This document shows, in pieces, positions 1-6,459 of a stretch of DNA of 11,471 nt. Source of the stretch: Planctomycetota bacterium (GTDB lineage: Bacteria; Planctomycetota; Planctomycetia; Pirellulales; S012-138); the NCBI GenBank assembly GCA_026982835.1, contig JALSGI010000699.1, positions 1 through 11,471 of the forward strand, in the 5' to 3' direction. Position 1 is the stretch's first letter; the number at the start of each line of letters is the position of its first letter. The notes beneath the pieces were generated by a model, which did no database searches, was not told the origin of the DNA, and saw only the letters and a list, made by a program, of their open reading frames with translations. The translations under genes and the position numbers were made by a program.

Positions 1-1922
1 CGGACTTGGTGCTGCGAGTGACGGAGCTATTGCGGCAGGAGAACGTGGTGGGCAAGTTCGTGGAGTTTTTCGGTTCTGGGGTGGCGGCGATGAGCCTGCC
101 GGATCGGGCCACGCTGGCCAACATGGCTCCGGAGTACGGGGCCACGATGGGCTTTTTCCCCATGGACGAAGAATCGCTGGACTACCTGCGCCGCACGGGG
201 CGCGATGCGGACCAGGTGGAGCTGGTGCGTATTTACATGCAGGAACAAGGGCTGCTTTGGACTCCCGAGGCGCCTGTGCCAGAGTACACCAAGGTGCTGC
301 AACTGGACCTTTCCACCGTGGAGCCGAGCCTGGCCGGTCCCAAGCGGCCGCAAGACCGGGTTTCGCTGGGTCGGCTGAAAAGCTCGTTCAAAAAGGCCCT
401 CACCGCCCCGCCGGAGGAGCGCGGGTTCGGGCTCTCCAGCGAGGAGACTTCCCGTAGCGTCACCGTGCAATTGGACGGGCGAGCTTCGGTGCTTACCCAC
501 GGTTCGGTGGTGATTGCAGCCATTACCAGTTGCACCAACACCAGCAACCCATCGGTGATGTTGGCTGCGGGGCTGCTAGCCCGAAACGCCGCCCAGCGAG
601 GACTCAAAGCTCAGCCCTACGTAAAAACGAGCCTCGCCCCCGGCTCGCGGGTGGTGAGCGATTACCTGGAGCAAAGCGGGCTTTACGAGGCGCTAAAGCA
701 AGTAGGTTTCTATTTGGTCGGTTACGGCTGCACCACCTGTATTGGCAACAGCGGCCCGTTGCCGGAGCCGGTGGCCCAGGCCGTGCGGGCCGGGCAGCTG
801 GTGGCTGCGGCGGTGCTGAGCGGCAATCGCAACTTCGAGGGTCGGGTGAACCCGCTGGTGAAGGCCAACTACCTGGCCAGCCCGCCGCTGGTGGTAGCTT
901 TTGCCCTGGCCGGGCGGGTGGACGTGGACCTGACCCGGGAACCCCTGGGCACCGATCCGCAAGGGCAGCCGGTTTATTTGCAGGACGTGTGGCCCGACCC
1001 GGAAGAGGTGCGCCGGCTTGTGCAGCAAATCTCTCCTGAGCTTTTCCGCCGCCGCTACCAGGGGGTGTTCCAGGCCAATCCCCGCTGGAACGAGCTGCAA
1101 GCCCCCGGTGGGGAACTGTACCAGTGGGACCCCAAGAGCACCTACATCCAGGAGCCGCCTTTTCTGCTGGACCTGAAGCCGGAGCCGGAGCCCATCGAGC
1201 CGATCCGCGGTGCCCGGGTGCTGGTGGCCCTGGGCGATTCGGTCACCACGGACCACATTTCCCCGGCCGGGGCGATCGCCGAGGACAGCCCGGCGGGCCG
1301 TTACCTGATCGAGCAGGGGGTCGATCCGCGGGAGTTCAACAGCTACGGCTCGCGGCGAGGCAACGACCGCGTGATGACCCGCGGTACGTTTGCCAACATT
1401 CGCGTACGCAATCTCATCGCCCCGGGCACCGAAGGGGGCTGGACCACCGACTGGACCGACGGCCAGGTGAAGACCATCTACGAGGCGGCCATGAACTACC
1501 GCAGCCAGAGGGTGCCGCTGGTGGTGCTGGCCGGACGCGACTACGGCATGGGCTCCAGCCGCGACTGGGCAGCCAAGGGCACCCATCTGCTGGGCGTCAA
1601 AGCGGTGCTTGCGGCCAGCTACGAGCGCATCCACCGCAGTAACCTAGTGGGGATGGGCGTGCTGCCGCTGGAGTTTGCCGACAACAAAACGTGGCAGGAG
1701 CTGGGGCTAACGGGCCGGGAGGTGTTCGAGATTCCCATCGACGATTCCTTGCAGCCCCGGCAGCGGCTCACGGTGACGGCCACCGATCCGGACTCCGGCA
1801 CCGCGCGCCAGGTGGAAGTGCTGGTGCGGATCGACACGCCGGTGGAGCTGGAGTACTACCGCAACGGCGGCATTTTGCAGACAGTGCTGCGTAAGCTGGC
1901 CCGCGAGGGCGCTCCGGCGTGA
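1..1922 (+). CDS. acnA: Aconitate hydratase (aconitase A), 5'-truncated by the window edge
   Basis: Aconitase isomerises citrate and isocitrate through cis-aconitate in the cytoplasmic TCA cycle, using a [4Fe-4S] cluster. The reading frame is already open at base 1 (first full codon at base 3), and the first residues match the middle of AcnA (VVGKFVEFFGSGV), so roughly the first 250-280 of about 900 residues lie outside the window. Counting from the TTG codon at base 6, the three cluster cysteines are C176 in AITSCTNTSNPS and C242 and C245 in GYGCTTCIGNSGP. The C-terminal swivel domain has DSVTTDHISPAG, FNSYGSRRGNDRVMTRGTF and the active-site loop GRDYGMGSSRDWAAKG. The AcnA/IRP type fits better than AcnB because of the domain order and these motifs. 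The gene stops at TGA 1920-1922, with no obvious intrinsic terminator after it. I see no frameshift or missing catalytic residue in the visible part. Confidence 0.97.
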   Translation, partial: DLVLRVTELLRQENVVGKFVEFFGSGVAAMSLPDRATLANMAPEYGATMGFFPMDEESLDYLRRTGRDADQVELVRIYMQEQGLLWTPEAPVPEYTKVLQLDLSTVEPSLAGPKRPQDRVSLGRLKSSFKKALTAPPEERGFGLSSEETSRSVTVQLDGRASVLTHGSVVIAAITSCTNTSNPSVMLAAGLLARNAAQRGLKAQPYVKTSLAPGSRVVSDYLEQSGLYEALKQVGFYLVGYGCTTCIGNSGPLPEPVAQAVRAGQLVAAAVLSGNRNFEGRVNPLVKANYLASPPLVVAFALAGRVDVDLTREPLGTDPQGQPVYLQDVWPDPEEVRRLVQQISPELFRRRYQGVFQANPRWNELQAPGGELYQWDPKSTYIQEPPFLLDLKPEPEPIEPIRGARVLVALGDSVTTDHISPAGAIAEDSPAGRYLIEQGVDPREFNSYGSRRGNDRVMTRGTFANIRVRNLIAPGTEGGWTTDWTDGQVKTIYEAAMNYRSQRVPLVVLAGRDYGMGSSRDWAAKGTHLLGVKAVLAASYERIHRSNLVGMGVLPLEFADNKTWQELGLTGREVFEIPIDDSLQPRQRLTVTATDPDSGTARQVEVLVRIDTPVELEYYRNGGILQTVLRKLAREGAPA

Positions 1923-2340
1923 TGATGCCAAAGCTTCGGCAGGAACCGTCGGCTTGGGCTTGCGGTCTTGCACGCGAATCGTTGCGTATCATCAACCGGG
2001 AGCTTCCGCTTCCGGCTCACTGGCACGAACAAAAACCGACGTTTGGTCTTGCACGAGCGATCCGCGAGTGTCAGCTCGTGGAGTGACCGCATGAGTCGTT
2101 TGTTCGTTGTTTCATCTCCGCGGGCTGACGGTGCGCGGTTGGCCGTTCTCCGCCAGCTGAAGCTCCCGGCTCGCCGGTTTGCAAGAATCAACGTGTGTTC
2201 TTGCCCCGGTGCGGCAGCACCCGCGCAACAGCGCAGGGCGCACGCCGCTGCTTTGCCGCCTGCTTTTCACTCCCGGGGGGCCTCGCTATGCTGGGTTTCG
2301 TGCAGGTAGATGGTCTGCGTTGTCCAGAGGAGCCCAAGCC
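1923..2340. repeat. Repeat-bearing gap between acnA and the cupin gene
   Basis: This 418-base stretch holds no gene that I can support. It contains degenerate members of the repeat families seen in the larger blocks. One is a stem-loop at 1996-2015 (8-base arms CCGGGAGC and GCTTCCGG with one G-U pair and a TTCC loop), followed by GGCTCAC-like sequence. Another is a CGAG/CTCG hairpin near 2067-2079. A GCTCGCC flank occurs near 2169-2175. A 7-bp inverted repeat (GCAAGAA 2181-2187, TTCTTGC 2198-2204) follows, and then a GGTGCGGCAGCACC-like module near 2208-2222. The last 70 bases carry the probable cupin promoter and ribosome binding site. Confidence 0.7.
2264..2292 (+). promoter_or_regulatory. 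Possible sigma70-type promoter for cupin-ligA
   Basis: TTTTCA (2264-2269) and TATGCT (2287-2292) are separated by 17 bases, and each matches the consensus hexamer at four of six positions. The -10 lies about 50 bases before the cupin ATG. The match is moderate and lies next to repeat sequence, so it is only a candidate. Confidence 0.3.
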
Positions 2341-2721
2341 ATGAAAATCGTCGCTGCTCAGGATGTTCCGGCCCAGCAGGTGCAGATGGAAGGGGCCGTG
2401 GGCTGCACGGTGCGCTGGCTGGTAGATGAAGGGGACGGTGCGCCCAACTTTGCCATGCGGCAGTTCGAGGTGGCCCCGGGCGGCCACACGCCCAAGCACC
2501 ACCACCCCTACGAGCACGAAGTGTACGTGCTCTCCGGCCGGGGCGAGGTGCTGCAAGGGGACAGGCCGCACCCGATCCAGCCGGGGGATGTAATCTACGT
2601 GGCCCCGGACGAAGTGCACCAGTTCCGCAACACGGGGCAGGAGCCGCTGCGGTTTTTGTGCCTGGTGCCGCATGGGGCGAAGCGGCCCGGGCAGGTGAAA
2701 GCCGATTGCGATCCCCAGTAA
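2341..2721 (+). CDS. Small single-domain cupin protein
   Basis: This is a 126-residue protein of the cupin superfamily, a small beta-barrel that usually binds one divalent metal. The first cupin motif is PGGHTPKHHHPYEHEVYVLSG, which holds several histidines and the glutamate expected for metal binding. The second is GDVIYVAPDEVHQFRN, with the ligand histidine and the usual NTGxEPLRFLCLVP strand after it. In motif 2 the usual P and G are replaced by A and D. The ATG at 2341 is chosen because AGAGGAG (2326-2332) sits eight bases upstream; an upstream in-frame extension runs through repeat sequence and is unlikely to be translated. Cytoplasmic, with no signal peptide. Substrate and reaction cannot be read from the sequence: it could be an enzyme, a small-molecule sensor or a storage fold. 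It lies 31 bases before ligA on the same strand, so co-transcription is likely. Confidence 0.85.
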   Translation: MKIVAAQDVPAQQVQMEGAVGCTVRWLVDEGDGAPNFAMRQFEVAPGGHTPKHHHPYEHEVYVLSGRGEVLQGDRPHPIQPGDVIYVAPDEVHQFRNTGQEPLRFLCLVPHGAKRPGQVKADCDPQ

Positions 2722-2752
2722 CTGCTTATCCTGGCCGACGAGGGCTGGAGCA

Positions 2753-4777
2753 ATGACTGGCACTGCGCTGACCCGGGAGCAGGCCGAGCAGGAAATCCGG
2801 CGCTTGCGGGAGCAGATACGCCATCACGACTACAAGTATTACGTCGAGGCGCAGCCGGAAATCTCCGACCTGGAGTACGACCGCTTGGTAGAGCGGCTGC
2901 GGGAGCTGGAGGCGCGGTTTCCCGAGCTGGTCACTCCCGACAGTCCCACCCAGCGGATCGGCGACCAGCCGGTGCCGGAGCTGCGTTCGGTGCGGCACCG
3001 CCTGCCGATGCTCTCCATCGACAACACCTACAGTCAGCAGGAGGTGCGCAGTTGGGCGCAGCGCCTGGGGCGGCTGCTGCCCGGGGAAAAGATCCACTAC
3101 GTGGTGGAATACAAAATTGACGGCGTGGCCATCGCCCTGACCTACGAGAACGGCCGCCTGGTGCTGGGGGCCACCCGGGGCAACGGCACCGTGGGCGATG
3201 ATGTGACGCACAACGTGCGCACCATCCGCGATGTGCCGCTTCGGCTCCGCACGAACGACCCGCCACCGGTGGTGGAGCTGCGGGGCGAGGTGTATATGAC
3301 CAACTCGGACCTGGTCCGCTTGAACGAAGAACAAAAGAAAAAAGGCGAGCCCCCCTTTGCCAACACGCGCAATGTCACCGCAGGCAGCATTCGGCTGCTG
3401 GACCCTCGCCTCTGCGCCAAGCGACGGCTGCGGATGTTCGTGCACAGCCTGGGCTACTACGAAGGGATGGAGTTCGCCACGCACATTGAGTTCTTGCACC
3501 AGGTGCGCCGCTGGGGCTTGAAGCCCACGCCCCATGCCCAGGTCTTCTCCTCCATCGACGCGGTGCTGGCCCACTGCGACGAGCTGATCGAACAGTTGCA
3601 CGAGCTGGATTTCGAGGTGGACGGGCTGGTCGTCAAGGTCAACTCGCTGGATCAGCAGCAACGGCTGGGAGCCACGAGCAAAAGCCCCCGTTGGCTGATC
3701 GCCTACAAGTTCGAGAAGTACGAGGCCACCACGCGGGTGCGGGATATCCAGGTGCAGGTAGGCAAAACGGGGATCGTTACCCCGGTGGCCATTCTGGAGC
3801 CGGTGGAGATTGCCGGAACGGTGGTGAGCCGGGCCAGCTTGTTCAACAAGGACGAAGTGGAGCGGAAGGACGTGCGGGTGGGCGATGTGGTGGTGGTGGA
3901 AAAAGCGGGCAAGATCATTCCGCACGTGGTGCGCGTGGAAAAACACCTGCGAGAAAAACGCCTGCCCAAGTTTCACTTTCCCACCCGCTGCCCGGAGTGC
4001 GACACGCCGCTGGTGCAGGACGAGGGGGGGGTGTATATCCGCTGTCCCAACCCCGATTGCCCGGCCCAACTGCGCGAGCGGATTCGCTTCTTCGCCTCGC
4101 GCGAGGGGATGGACATCGAAGGGTTGGGCGAAAAGCTGGTCGATCAGCTCGTCTCCACCGGCCTGGTGCGCACCTACGGCGACCTGTACCGGCTGCAAGT
4201 GGAAGACCTGGAAAAGCTGGAACGGATGGGCGAGAAGTCCTCGCAAAACCTGGTGCGAAACATCCAGGCCAGCAAGCGCCGGGGACTGGCTCGGCTGCTC
4301 AACGCCTTGTCGATTCGCCATGTGGGACGGCACGTGGCCCAAGTGCTGGCCCAGCAGTTCGGCTCCATCGACCGCCTGATGCAGGCCAGCCAGGAGGAGC
4401 TGGCCGCCACGCTGGAGATCGGTCCGGTGATCGCCCAAAGCGTGCACGAGTTTTTGCACAGCTCCCGCGGGCAGGAGATCATCGAGGACCTGCGCAGCCA
4501 AGGCGTGTTGATGGAAGAACCCCGCGCCCAGCAGCCGCGGCAGCAGCCCCTGGCCGGAAAGACGATCGTGGTCACCGGCACGCTGGAAAACTTCACCCGG
4601 GACGAGATCAAGCAGGTGATCCAGCAGTACGGCGGGCGGGCGGCATCCAGCGTGTCGAGCAAAACCGATTTCGTGCTGGTGGGCGAAAAACCTGGCAGCA
4701 AACTGCAAAAAGCCCGGCAGCTAGGCGTGCCCACCGTGAGCGAAGAAGAGTTTCTGACCATGATCGGCCGGAGCTAA
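2753..4777 (+). CDS. ligA: NAD-dependent DNA ligase LigA
   Basis: LigA seals nicks in duplex DNA with NAD+ as adenylate donor, joining Okazaki fragments and finishing repair. The 674-residue length is normal for the family. Order of domains: Ia region (about 1-70) with HHDYKYYVEAQPEISDLEYD; the nucleotidyltransferase domain with the catalytic lysine K121 in EYKIDG and the motif ATRGNGTVGDDVTHNVRTI; the OB fold from about residue 325 with VGKTGIVTPVAILEPV; a four-cysteine zinc finger (C413, C416, C431, C436); helix-hairpin-helix repeats (about 440-585) including LSIRHVGRHVAQVLAQQFGS; and a C-terminal BRCT domain from about 597 (GKTIVVTGTLENFTRDEIK). N144 stands where many LigA proteins have aspartate (TRGDG). 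The ATG at 2753 begins immediately before the conserved N-terminal helix. GGAG lies only two bases upstream and AGGG eight bases upstream (2741-2744). All catalytic elements are present, so it should be functional. Confidence 0.98.
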   Translation: MTGTALTREQAEQEIRRLREQIRHHDYKYYVEAQPEISDLEYDRLVERLRELEARFPELVTPDSPTQRIGDQPVPELRSVRHRLPMLSIDNTYSQQEVRSWAQRLGRLLPGEKIHYVVEYKIDGVAIALTYENGRLVLGATRGNGTVGDDVTHNVRTIRDVPLRLRTNDPPPVVELRGEVYMTNSDLVRLNEEQKKKGEPPFANTRNVTAGSIRLLDPRLCAKRRLRMFVHSLGYYEGMEFATHIEFLHQVRRWGLKPTPHAQVFSSIDAVLAHCDELIEQLHELDFEVDGLVVKVNSLDQQQRLGATSKSPRWLIAYKFEKYEATTRVRDIQVQVGKTGIVTPVAILEPVEIAGTVVSRASLFNKDEVERKDVRVGDVVVVEKAGKIIPHVVRVEKHLREKRLPKFHFPTRCPECDTPLVQDEGGVYIRCPNPDCPAQLRERIRFFASREGMDIEGLGEKLVDQLVSTGLVRTYGDLYRLQVEDLEKLERMGEKSSQNLVRNIQASKRRGLARLLNALSIRHVGRHVAQVLAQQFGSIDRLMQASQEELAATLEIGPVIAQSVHEFLHSSRGQEIIEDLRSQGVLMEEPRAQQPRQQPLAGKTIVVTGTLENFTRDEIKQVIQQYGGRAASSVSSKTDFVLVGEKPGSKLQKARQLGVPTVSEEEFLTMIGRS

Positions 4778-4800
4778 CCCAGCTAACCCAACGGCGGCGT

Positions 4801-4828
4801 TTGACACCCCCCGGTGCCCGGGTAGAAT
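4801..4828 (+). promoter_or_regulatory. Sigma70-type promoter of the tatA cluster
   Basis: A perfect TTGACA (4801-4806) and TAGAAT (4823-4828, five of six) are separated by 16 bases. They sit 23 bases after the ligA stop and face the three tatA genes. Transcription would start near 4835, giving a leader of about 110 bases before the first tatA ATG. This is the best promoter match in the window and suggests that the tat genes are a unit separate from cupin-ligA. Confidence 0.7.
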
Positions 4829-4845
4829 GAAGATAGCCCCCAGGT

Positions 4846-4929
4846 GCGGTACGCGTGGACCGGGGTTGGGTCCCCCGCCAGGAGACGACCGGCCCCCTGC
4901 GACGGTAGCGCCCCGGAAAGCCGTACCGC
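4846..4929 (+). promoter_or_regulatory. GC-rich 5' leader of the tatA cluster with a closing inverted repeat
   Basis: GCGGTAC (4846-4852) pairs perfectly with GTACCGC (4923-4929), ending just before the GGAGGAG ribosome binding site. Folding would bring the start and end of the leader together. No known riboswitch class is recognised, and regulation is inference only. Confidence 0.25.
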
Positions 4930-4945
4930 CGGAGGAGATGCCCGC

Positions 4946-5167
4946 ATGAACCTGCTTGCCTTTTGGGGTGCTCCGGGCCCCATCGAGTTGCTGATTATCG
5001 CGGTGATCGTCCTGTTGCTGTTCGGCAACCGGCTGCCCAGCGTAATGCGCAACTTGGGCCGGGGGATTGTGGAGTTCAAGCGCGGGCTGTCGGGAACCAC
5101 GGACGAGGAAACCCCCCCTGCCCCGCCCTCCTCGTCCAATTCAACCTCTGACTCCAGCAAGCCGTAA
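4946..5167 (+). CDS. tatA: Sec-independent translocase TatA-type protein, copy 1
   Basis: TatA oligomers form the conduit through which the twin-arginine system moves folded proteins across the cytoplasmic membrane. This 73-residue copy has the standard plan. A very short N-terminus holding GPIE (E14) leads into one transmembrane segment (about residues 12-26, ELLIIAVIVLLLF). The FG hinge (F26-G27) follows, then an amphipathic helix (NRLPSVMRNLGRGIVEFKRGLSG), and the tail is disordered and rich in acidic, Pro and Ser residues. The FG hinge favours TatA/TatE over TatB, whose hinge is usually GP, although the membrane glutamate also occurs in TatB. The start is the ATG at 4946: GGAGGAG (4931-4937) is eight bases upstream, and the other nearby ATG at 4938 reaches a stop after three codons. 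It is the first gene after the strong promoter. Its core is very close to copy 3, pointing to duplication. TatC is not in the window. Confidence 0.9.
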   Translation: MNLLAFWGAPGPIELLIIAVIVLLLFGNRLPSVMRNLGRGIVEFKRGLSGTTDEETPPAPPSSSNSTSDSSKP

Positions 5168-5181
5168 CAGGGGGACCTTCC

Positions 5182-5209
5182 GGCCGCAGGCTCCCGGGAG
5201 CATGCGGCC
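5182..5209. promoter_or_regulatory. 28-base near-perfect palindrome between tatA copies 1 and 2
   Basis: GGCCGCA (5182-5188) plus GCTCCC (5190-5195) is mirrored by GGGAGC (5196-5201) plus TGCGGCC (5203-5209), so 13 of 14 positions pair, with one G/A mismatch. It starts 14 bases after the first tatA stop. No T-tract follows, so it does not look like a standard intrinsic terminator. It could stabilise mRNA, cause partial termination or bind a dimeric protein. Confidence 0.5.
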
Positions 5210-5288
5210 ACCTGCCTACAGCGGGCCGGCAGCGGCTGCCCTGCGGGGCGGTCGTATTCCCGTGGCAATTTTGCTGGAGGATTGCGCC

Positions 5289-5474
5289 GTGAACGAGTCT
5301 CTTTTGGGGTTCCTCAGTCCCGGCCCGGCCGAACTGGTCCTGATCCTCGTCGTGGCCCTATTATTGTTTGGGCATCGGGTGCCGGGCTTGATGCGGAACC
5401 TGAGCCGTGGCATCTTCGGCTTTCGCCAGGAGCTGCAGCAAGCCGGCCAGCGCCGTCCTGAATCCAACGCCTGA
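5289..5474 (+). CDS. TatA-type protein, copy 2 (short, divergent)
   Basis: This 61-residue protein is of the TatA/TatB/TatE type. SPGPAE (E15) leads into a transmembrane stretch (about residues 13-27, AELVLILVVALLLFG) with an FG hinge at F27-G28. The amphipathic helix HRVPGLMRNLSRGIFGFRQELQQ follows, with only a ten-residue tail. The start is the GTG at 5289, supported by GGAGG (5276-5280) eight bases upstream; the TTG at 5271 has no better site. It differs from copies 1 and 3 in the amphipathic helix (GFRQELQQ instead of EFKRGLSG) and lacks the long acidic tail. It may therefore play a different part, for instance TatE-like or TatB-like, or be a reduced accessory paralogue. It lies 121 bases after copy 1 and 51 bases before copy 3. 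Confidence 0.8.
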   Translation: MNESLLGFLSPGPAELVLILVVALLLFGHRVPGLMRNLSRGIFGFRQELQQAGQRRPESNA

Positions 5475-5494
5475 CCCCAAGCCAAACTTTTTCA

Positions 5495-5525
5495 CAGGAG
5501 CCGAAACCAACAGGAGCCGAAAACC
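5495..5525 (+). promoter_or_regulatory. Duplicated ribosome-binding-site unit before tatA copy 3
   Basis: CAGGAGCCGAAA occurs twice, starting at 5495 and 5511, as a 16-base tandem direct repeat. The second AGGAG (5512-5516) is nine bases from the ATG at 5526 and is the working ribosome binding site. The first is 25 bases away and too far to act directly. Confidence 0.7.
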
Positions 5526-5837
5526 ATGACGCATGCGTTCCCTACTCTGTTGGCCTTCATTGGCAGCCCCGGGCCGATGGAAATGCTCATCATCGGCATT
5601 GTGGCCATTTTGCTCTTTGGCAACCGGCTGCCCAGCGTGATGCGTTCGCTGGGTCGCGGGTTCGTGGAGTTCAAGCGGGGTCTTTCGGGAATCGAAGACG
5701 AGATCGAGCGGGCCGTGCACGACACGCCAAGCACCCCCAGCACCAGCTACACGCCTGCCGAGGAAACCACCCAGGAGGCTTCCGCCCCGAAGTTCGAGCC
5801 CCCGCCGGAAGAGAAGCCGGAAAAGGCCGAAGCGTAG
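5526..5837 (+). CDS. tatA: Sec-independent translocase TatA-type protein, copy 3
   Basis: This 103-residue TatA-type protein begins with a hydrophobic N-terminus (MTHAFPTLLAFIGSPGPMEM). The transmembrane segment spans about residues 17-31 with glutamate E19, and the FG hinge is F31-G32. The amphipathic helix NRLPSVMRSLGRGFVEFKRG is almost the same as in copy 1. The tail of about 50 residues is rich in Glu, Pro, Thr and Ser (APKFEPPPEEKPEKAEA). The ATG at 5526 has AGGAG nine bases upstream. It is the last gene of the probable three-gene tat operon and ends at TAG 5835-5837, directly before a repeat block that separates it from a convergent gene. The hinge and helix similarity to copy 1 suggest a recent local duplication; the long acidic tail is the main difference. 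Confidence 0.9.
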   Translation: MTHAFPTLLAFIGSPGPMEMLIIGIVAILLFGNRLPSVMRSLGRGFVEFKRGLSGIEDEIERAVHDTPSTPSTSYTPAEETTQEASAPKFEPPPEEKPEKAEA

Positions 5838-5901
5838 CGGGCTCTTCGGCTTGCGACTTGCGCTAGAGCTTCCGCTCCGGGCGAGCCTGAGCTCGGGGAG
5901 G

Positions 5902-5933
5902 GCGTGGAGACGTGGAGGCCTGGGGGCTTGGAG
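5902..5933 (+). repeat. Octamer tandem array (GCKTGGRG-type), four units
   Basis: Four consecutive 8-base units: GCGTGGAG, ACGTGGAG, GCCTGGGG, GCTTGGAG. The G-rich strand is the + strand here. The same unit recurs at 6318-6349, 9517-9548, 9621-9636 and 11094-11117. Confidence 0.8.
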
Positions 5934-5954
5934 GGATGGCGAGCTGCCAGCTTT

Positions 5955-6026
5955 GTACGTGTTTTGTGTGCCAGCACAAGACGAAGCGCCCCCAGAGCAA
6001 AAAAGTTGATTTTTGTCCGGCGAGCC
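5955..6026 (+). repeat. Interspersed repeat of about 72 bases, copy A
   Basis: Nearly the same sequence occurs at 9350-9420 in the same orientation. Shared anchors are GTACGT at the left end, GCCAGCACAAGACGAAGC, CCCCCAGAGCAAAA, GTTGATTTTT and CCGGCGAGCC at the right end. The right end runs into a stem-loop in both copies, though the stem sequence differs. Confidence 0.85.
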
Positions 6027-6317
6027 CCGGGCTTGGAGCCCGGGGAAAGCCAAGAAAAAACGCATGTCGATCTTCTCCGCCGACTAAAGCTGGCGGCTTG
6101 CCGCTCAACCGCGGGCTTACGCCCGCGGCTCGCCGGTTCTCCGCCAGCTGAAGCTGGCGGCTCGCTGTTCAACCGCCGGCTTACGCCGGCGGCTCGCCGG
6201 TTGCAAGATGAAACGTTTTTTCTCGCACCGGAGCGGAAGCTCCGGCGCACGGCGCAAGCCGCACGGCGCAAGCCGATGCTGCCGCCTCCCCGCACTGACG
6301 TGCAGGGCTCTGTATCC

Positions 6318-6349
6318 CTCCAAGCCCCCAAGCCTCCACGCCTCCAAGC
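6318..6349 (-). repeat. Octamer tandem array, four units, inverted
   Basis: Four 8-base units on the + strand read CTCCAAGC, CCCCAAGC, CTCCACGC, CTCCAAGC, the complement of the GCKTGGRG unit. The identical four-unit order occurs at 9517-9548. Confidence 0.85.
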
Positions 6350-6353
6350 CCCC

Positions 6354-6423
6354 GGTGCGGAAGCTCCGGCGCACGGCGCAAGCCGCAAGCCGACACTACT
6401 CCTCCCCGCACTGACGTGCGGGG
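6354..6423 (+). repeat. GCGGAAGC/GGCGCACGG module ending in a TGAC hairpin
   Basis: The module runs GGTGCGGAAGCTCCGGCGCA, then CGGCGCAAGCC, CCGACACT and a CCCCGCAC-TGAC-GTGCGGGG hairpin. Related copies lie at about 6228-6308 and 9167-9246, with the parts in the same order. An inverted version of the last part lies at 11169-11188. Confidence 0.8.
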
Positions 6424-6428
6424 CTCCT

Positions 6429-6456
6429 CAAGACCCAAGACCCACGACCCAAGACC
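6429..6456 (+). repeat. Heptamer tandem array (CAAGACC), four units
   Basis: Units are CAAGACC, CAAGACC, CACGACC and CAAGACC with no spacing. A two-unit copy is at 9300-9313. The array ends four bases from the stop codon of the convergent VWA gene. Confidence 0.8.
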
Positions 6457-6459
6457 CCC

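Larger units (their letters stand above)
5838..6459. repeat. Repeat block between convergent tatA and VWA genes
   Basis: This 622-base block is non-coding in my view and built almost wholly of repeats. Perfect stem-loops are: 6025-6045 (CCCCGGGC arms, TTGGA loop), 6109-6128 (CCGCGGGC, loop TTAC), 6141-6160 (CCGCCAGCT, loop GA), 6173-6192 (CCGCCGGC, loop TTAC), 6228-6245 (CCGGAGC, loop GGAA) and 6404-6423 (CCCCGCAC, loop TGAC). A weaker one lies at 6290-6305. Several carry CTCGCC (or its complement GGCGAG) on one side. Octamer arrays lie at 5902-5933 and 6318-6349, and a heptamer array at 6429-6456. Open frames crossing the block consist of low-complexity Arg/Pro/Ala sequence and are rejected as genes. 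As it lies between convergent genes, the hairpins could end transcription from both sides. Confidence 0.85.

Noticed and set aside
693..1634. A 313-codon minus-strand frame inside aconitase, with similar shorter frames on both strands
   Set aside because: Shadow of the aconitase frame: no domain, no ribosome binding site, and composition explained by third-position G/C.
2726..4708. A 660-codon open frame antisense to ligA, on the minus strand
   Set aside because: LigA on the + strand has every family motif. The antisense frame gives His/Gln/Leu-rich sequence without recognisable domains, as expected from high-GC coding DNA.
5271..5288. TTG 5271 as start of tatA copy 2
   Set aside because: The GTG at 5289 has GGAGG at ideal distance and gives the normal short Tat N-terminus.
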